NCBI GenBank assembly: GCA_934371915.1
Contig: CAKROE010000004.1
Coordinates: forward strand, 1-64,000
Length of the DNA stretch: 64,000 nt
Source: an uncultured Blautia sp.
GTDB lineage: Bacteria; Bacillota; Clostridia; Lachnospirales; Lachnospiraceae
Reading direction: 5' to 3'
The notes under the pieces are model-generated. The model was not told the origin of the DNA. It did no database searches and saw only the letters and a list, made by a program, of their open reading frames with translations. The position numbers and the translations under genes are program-made. Positions 60,347 to 64,000 of the stretch are shown in pieces. Numbering within the stretch: the first letter of the stretch is position 1; every line of letters starts with the position of its first letter.

Positions 60347-61312
60347 TCATACTGTCTGATGTCTGAACTGTCTCCCCTGCCAGCTTCCCCGTATCTTCAT
60401 CTCATGATGCAGAAGATTCAAAACTTCTCTCTTACGGCTTGCCCACAAAGGCGCGATCAGAAGATCCGCCGGTCCGTCTCCCGTTATCCTGTGGATCACG
60501 ATCGAAGGATCCAGATGTTCCAGACATTCAATCAGCAGATTCAGATATTCTTCTCTTTCGTAAACATGAAACTTCCCGGCGAGGTAATCATCCGCCAGAT
60601 CCGTCCCACGAAGTACATGCAACAGTTGCAGCTTGATACCCTGTATATCCCTTCCGTTCAGATAGTCCATCGTCTTAAGGATATCCGCATCAGATTCTCC
60701 CGGAAGTCCGAGTATCGTATGGACGATGACCTGTATTCCATGTGACCTCAGCCTGTGCACCGTTTCCTCAAAACAGGAAAGAGGGTATCCTCTTCGGATA
60801 TAAGCGGCGGTCTGCTCATGTATCGTCTGAAGTCCCAGTTCGATCCACACCGGTTTGATCTGATTCAGCTCATCCAGAAGGCCAAGCACCTCATCCCCGA
60901 TACAGTCCGGTCTTGTCCCGATGGACAATGCCACTACTGAAGGATGCCGGATCGCCTCCGTAAAAATCTTCCGAAGGTATTCGACCGGCGCATACGTATT
61001 CGTATACGCCTGAAAATAAGCAATATATTTGTGAATCGGACGCTTCGCACGAAGCATCTCGATCTGACTGTCAATCTGATCCGTTATGGAAAGTGCCGCA
61101 TCTGCTGCAAAATCACCGCTTCCTCCGGCACTGCAGAAAATGCATCCCCGACTTCCCAGCTTACCGTCACGATTCGGACAGGACATGCCGCCATTCAGTG
61201 TTACCTTGTAGACTTTTTCGCCAAACGTCTGCTTAAGCATGTAATCGAGAGAATGATACGGCTTTCCGTTCCAGTTTCTCATAGTCTGCGGTGCATCCGC
61301 ATTTCCACTCAT
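60347..61312 (-). CDS. TIGR01212-family radical SAM protein (YhcC-like)
   Basis: Radical SAM protein of 321 residues. Cluster cysteines in MSCPNRDG ... GCIFCSAGG give the family spacing; SIGTRPDC, LGLQTIHEQT and ILGLPGES are the HemN-like radical SAM core motifs. Function unknown in the family. Starts inside the end of the upstream gene (4-base ATGA overlap). Confidence 0.9.
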   Translation of the reverse strand: MSGNADAPQTMRNWNGKPYHSLDYMLKQTFGEKVYKVTLNGGMSCPNRDGKLGSRGCIFCSAGGSGDFAADAALSITDQIDSQIEMLRAKRPIHKYIAYFQAYTNTYAPVEYLRKIFTEAIRHPSVVALSIGTRPDCIGDEVLGLLDELNQIKPVWIELGLQTIHEQTAAYIRRGYPLSCFEETVHRLRSHGIQVIVHTILGLPGESDADILKTMDYLNGRDIQGIKLQLLHVLRGTDLADDYLAGKFHVYEREEYLNLLIECLEHLDPSIVIHRITGDGPADLLIAPLWASRKREVLNLLHHEMKIRGSWQGRQFRHQTV

Positions 61313-61974
61313 ACAGACTCGCCTGTGCTTCCCTGCCCTGCTTCTTCTTTTGGCATATAGTTGTCAAAAATCTTCGCAAGGAAACAGGAATTACAATACG
61401 CGATCAGCGCAAATCCCATAAGCAGAAACAGAACAAACAGCGTTGACTGTATCTGATAGCTTTTCACAAGCAGAAGTAACAGCGGACATACCGCAATGAG
61501 TACCATAATAACTGTATACGGAAGATGACGGATTGCCATAAACAAAGCATTTTTGATCGTATTTTTGATTGTGTTATAAAATCTGGCAAGTACCGGATAC
61601 ACATACAAAAACAAGATAAAATAGATCAGTGCAAATGCCATAAAGACAATATGAAAGATCTGTCCGGCTCCTCCCTGCATTGCTTTCGCCACATTCAGGT
61701 CTACATAAAGCACCACACCGATCAGCAGCATGATCAGATTAATGATTGTTGCCTGTTTGAAGTTCTGCTTAAAAGATTTAAAAAAGCTTCTTACGATGTA
61801 GGCTTCTTCGTTACGTACCATTTTCAGTGTCACGTAGTACATGGCCGTGATCGATGCACCTGCGGTAATGATCGGAATACAACAGACCACACAGATAATA
61901 TTTAAAATACACAGATCCGCCACCTTACTCATAAATCTGAAAAATTTATTATTCATATCAAAAATACGTCCCAT
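61309..61974 (-). CDS. YesL-like (DUF624) membrane protein
   Basis: A 221-residue protein with five or six hydrophobic helices (LCILNIICVVCCIPIITAGA, IVFMAFALIYFILFLYVYPV). The N-terminus MGRIFDMNNKFFRFMSKV is the DUF624 signature. In Bacillus, YesL lies among pectin-use genes, but the general role is unknown. ATG at 61974 follows AAAGGAG. Coupled to the radical SAM gene. Confidence 0.88.
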   Translation of the reverse strand: MGRIFDMNNKFFRFMSKVADLCILNIICVVCCIPIITAGASITAMYYVTLKMVRNEEAYIVRSFFKSFKQNFKQATIINLIMLLIGVVLYVDLNVAKAMQGGAGQIFHIVFMAFALIYFILFLYVYPVLARFYNTIKNTIKNALFMAIRHLPYTVIMVLIAVCPLLLLLVKSYQIQSTLFVLFLLMGFALIAYCNSCFLAKIFDNYMPKEEAGQGSTGESV

Positions 61975-62100
61975 GTGTATCGCTCCTTTGGTTTTCTTCT
62001 CCGGATAACACCGGTCTCTGATAAACAGTATAACGAAAATTTTCCCAAAAAGCAATCAAAACCCAAACAGTTGTTTTCTGTCTGCAAGGATTGCAGGAAA

Positions 62101-62820
62101 CTATGGCATGATCAGTTCGTCTACCGTGACAAACTCATACCCTTTTTCTTTCAGACTGTCCGCAACTTTAAATGCTGCTTCTACTGTTGTCTTATATTCG
62201 TCATGCATCAGAATGATCGAACCATCGTTCACATTTTCCTCGACAGTCTTTATGATCTGTTCCGTATTCTGCACCTTCCAGTCCAGCGTATCGATCGTCC
62301 AGAACACCGGTATCATCTCCACACACAGTTCCAGATTCTTTTTCCATGCCCCAAACGGAGGACGCATGTACTGTGGATATGTCCCCGTCGTTTCATAGAT
62401 CAGATTGTTCGCCTTTAAGATCTCTTCTCTCGCTTTTGCATCACTTAGTTTATCCAGCTGCACGTGATGATACGTATGGTTTCCGATCAGATGCCCATCC
62501 TCCTGCATCCGTCTGACCAGATCCGGATTCTGCTCTATCTTTTCGCCCAGAAGAAAAAATGAAGCTTTGATTTTTCTTGCGCGCAGCCCGTCAAGCAGGA
62601 CTGCTGTATATCTCGCATCCGGTCCGTCGTCAAAGGTCAGTGCAGCTTTGGGATGCTCCATGGACTGTTCTACCAGACGGAGCATGCCCTGCCCTGCTAT
62701 ATTTTCTGCAATCACTCTTCCCGAAGTACACCGAACTTCCGGATCTGTACGCTTCCATCCGACAGCCAGCACAAATACCACAATCAGAATCAGTAAAACA
62801 CATACTTTTCTTTTTTTCAT
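62101..62820 (-). CDS. Polysaccharide deacetylase (NodB domain)
   Basis: Deacetylates peptidoglycan or another amino-sugar polymer outside the cell. An N-terminal anchor helix (residues 5-22) is followed by the NodB domain: ALTFDDGPD (motif 1), GNHTYHHV (motif 2, metal His), MRPPFGAW (motif 3), WTIDTLDW (motif 4) and ILMHDEY (motif 5). Length 239. Single gene. Confidence 0.93.
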   Translation of the reverse strand: MKKRKVCVLLILIVVFVLAVGWKRTDPEVRCTSGRVIAENIAGQGMLRLVEQSMEHPKAALTFDDGPDARYTAVLLDGLRARKIKASFFLLGEKIEQNPDLVRRMQEDGHLIGNHTYHHVQLDKLSDAKAREEILKANNLIYETTGTYPQYMRPPFGAWKKNLELCVEMIPVFWTIDTLDWKVQNTEQIIKTVEENVNDGSIILMHDEYKTTVEAAFKVADSLKEKGYEFVTVDELIMP

Positions 62821-62885
62821 TGATGCTCCCGGACTTTCTTAAATTTTCAGATTCCAGTTCTGTTCAATATATGCATTCAAGCACA

Positions 62886-62924
62886 AAAAAAGCACTGAAA
62901 GCTCTTTCAGAAGCCCCCAGTGCC
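62886..62924 (-). terminator. Terminator after the cytidylate-kinase-like gene
   Basis: Minus strand GCACTG...CAGTGC with inner GCT/AGC, followed by seven T; 8 bases after the stop. Confidence 0.8.
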
Positions 62925-62931
62925 ATTTTCT

Positions 62932-63558
62932 TTATTTATTCAACATAATCTTAAGCTGTGCCTCGATCGCATCCACACATTTCTCAAATCCAAGCTTTCC
63001 GCTGTTCAGACAGAGATCGTAGTTTGTTGCATCGTTCCAGATACCGCCCGCAAACTTACGGTAGTAATCCTGTTTGCGTTTGTCATCTTTGAGAAGGAAT
63101 TTCTCGACATCTTCTCTTGATCCGGAAATCTTCTCAGAAGCCTTCTCCACACGAAATTCCCAGGGCGCATGGATGAATACGCGTAATGTATTTGGACGAT
63201 CTTTAAATACATAGTTTACGCAGCGTCCTACGATAACGCAGGATTCTTTTTCCGCAAGATCATTCACTACCTTCGCCTGATAATTAAACAGGTTTTCATC
63301 AGAGATGAAATCCTTGCTGCCCGGCTGATGCAGCCCACCTTTGTAAATGCTGTCTTTACTTCCGAAAAGAGAACTTTTGACTTTGTCTCCCGCTTCAACT
63401 TTACCAAAAAGCTTCACGTCTATTCCGCTCTCATCAGATGCCATCTGAATGATCTGTTTGTCATAAAAAGAGATTCCCAGACGTTCTGCCAGCATTTTAC
63501 CTACGGTACGTCCGCCGCTTCCATACTGTCTTGCGATTGTGATTACAACCTGATCCAT
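62932..63558 (-). CDS. Cytidylate kinase-like family protein
   Basis: Second member in the window (208 residues), related to 39679-40299: VITIARQYGSGGRTVGKMLAERL in the P-loop place, CVIVGRCVNYVF in the centre, and DDKRKQDYY. The P-loop has GSGGR, without the GKST. It is the last gene of an operon, 12 bases after the LivF gene. Activity uncertain. Confidence 0.87.
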   Translation of the reverse strand: MDQVVITIARQYGSGGRTVGKMLAERLGISFYDKQIIQMASDESGIDVKLFGKVEAGDKVKSSLFGSKDSIYKGGLHQPGSKDFISDENLFNYQAKVVNDLAEKESCVIVGRCVNYVFKDRPNTLRVFIHAPWEFRVEKASEKISGSREDVEKFLLKDDKRKQDYYRKFAGGIWNDATNYDLCLNSGKLGFEKCVDAIEAQLKIMLNK

Positions 63559-63570
63559 ATCGATTCCTCC

Positions 63571-64000
63571 TTATTCTCCCAGATATGCTTTCTGGACAGA
63601 TTCATCATGAAGCAGATCATCTGCTTTTCCTTCCAGAGTGATACTTCCTGTCTCAAGAACATACGCTCTGTCAGCAATGGAAAGGGCTTTCTTTGCGTTC
63701 TGCTCAACCAGAAGAACGGTTGTGCCACTTTCACTTACTTCTTTGATAATATCAAAGATCTCATTTACAAAGATCGGGGACAGACCCATGGACGGCTCAT
63801 CCATCAGAATGATCTTCGGTTTGCTCATCAGCGCACGTCCCATTGCCAGCATCTGCTGCTCACCACCGGAAAGTGTACCGGCACGCTGTCCTGTACGTTC
63901 TTTCAGACGCGGAAATCTCTTGTATACCATTTCGAGACTCTGTGCAATCTCATTTTTATCTTTTCTTGTATAGGCTCCCATCAGAAGGTTTTCGTATACA
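63571..64000 (-). CDS. livF: Branched-chain amino acid ABC transporter ATP-binding protein LivF, partial
   Basis: The C-terminal ~142 residues of the ATPase; the N-terminus with Walker A lies beyond the right edge. Signature LSGGEQQMLAMGRAL, Walker B IILMDEPSMGLSP and the switch histidine region (LLVEQN in place) are intact. YENLLMGAYTRKDKNE and the ending AYVLETGSITLEGKADDLL match LivF rather than LivG. The remaining liv genes should follow outside the window. Confidence 0.92.
   Translation of the reverse strand, partial: VYENLLMGAYTRKDKNEIAQSLEMVYKRFPRLKERTGQRAGTLSGGEQQMLAMGRALMSKPKIILMDEPSMGLSPIFVNEIFDIIKEVSESGTTVLLVEQNAKKALSIADRAYVLETGSITLEGKADDLLHDESVQKAYLGE

Overview
The window looks like a stretch of chromosome from a Gram-positive gut anaerobe of the Clostridia, most likely a Lachnospiraceae member of the Blautia/Ruminococcus type. 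This rests on the clostridial gene families (DUF1836, DUF4364, DUF5685, DUF1002, TrpR-like YerC, meso-DAP dehydrogenase), strong AGGAGG ribosome sites, sigma-A promoters, and a glycyl-radical deoxysugar pathway. Genus is an inference. No rRNA, tRNA, CRISPR array, transposase or prophage core was seen.

Region 1-5.5 kb (minus strand) is one end of a glycyl-radical microcompartment locus for fucose/rhamnose breakdown: B12-independent propanediol dehydratase, its radical-SAM activase, a class II aldolase and a CoA-acylating aldehyde dehydrogenase cut by the left edge. Aldolase and dehydrogenase carry encapsulation-type amphipathic helices. Shell genes are not in the window. Two strong promoters here each have the same (A)CAACAAAAAC-type direct-repeat cluster just upstream.

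Region 5.5-10.9 kb is accessory: a PHP phosphatase, a BspA-like LRR surface protein lying between two ~412-bp direct repeats (each built around a 254-bp palindrome), a second ~200-bp palindrome, a cysteine-rich small protein, a mobile-element type hypothetical gene, a dispersed ~140-bp repeat, and a cobalamin riboswitch with no intact gene behind it.

Region 10.9-25.6 kb: NudC; two tandem cytoplasmic proteins that join a LacI-type sugar-binding fold to a GGDEF cyclase; a sucrose/fructo-oligosaccharide ABC operon (binding protein, two permeases, MsmK-type ATPase, an HPr-like protein without the active histidine, GH32 enzyme) divergent from its LacI regulator, with ACCGGT operators between; and a polar amino acid ABC operon with a terminator-like hairpin at the very start of its transcript.

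Region 25.7-43 kb: two secreted NlpC/P60-type cell-wall proteins, diaminopimelate dehydrogenase, a DnaJ/DUF5685/zinc-ribbon cluster, an RlmI-type methyltransferase, a DUF1002 protein, then XdhC, Fe-alcohol dehydrogenase, APC permease, cytidylate-kinase-like protein and an acetylornithine-type aminotransferase, followed by a HAD hydrolase.

Region 42.6-64 kb: a Zn/Cd efflux operon (free HMA protein, P1B-2 ATPase, ArsR/SmtB repressor, XRE-cupin regulator) with a CATATGAA-N6-TTCATATG operator; RlmD; a translationally coupled phosphatidylethanolamine operon (PAP2, UPF0104 membrane protein, PssA, Psd); PcrA helicase; DUF1836 protein; divergent SH3 protein and an amidase fused to a beta-lactamase-like domain; YerC; a second PHP phosphatase; RarA; DUF4364; radical SAM protein; YesL-like membrane protein; polysaccharide deacetylase; a second cytidylate-kinase-like gene; and LivF cut by the right edge.
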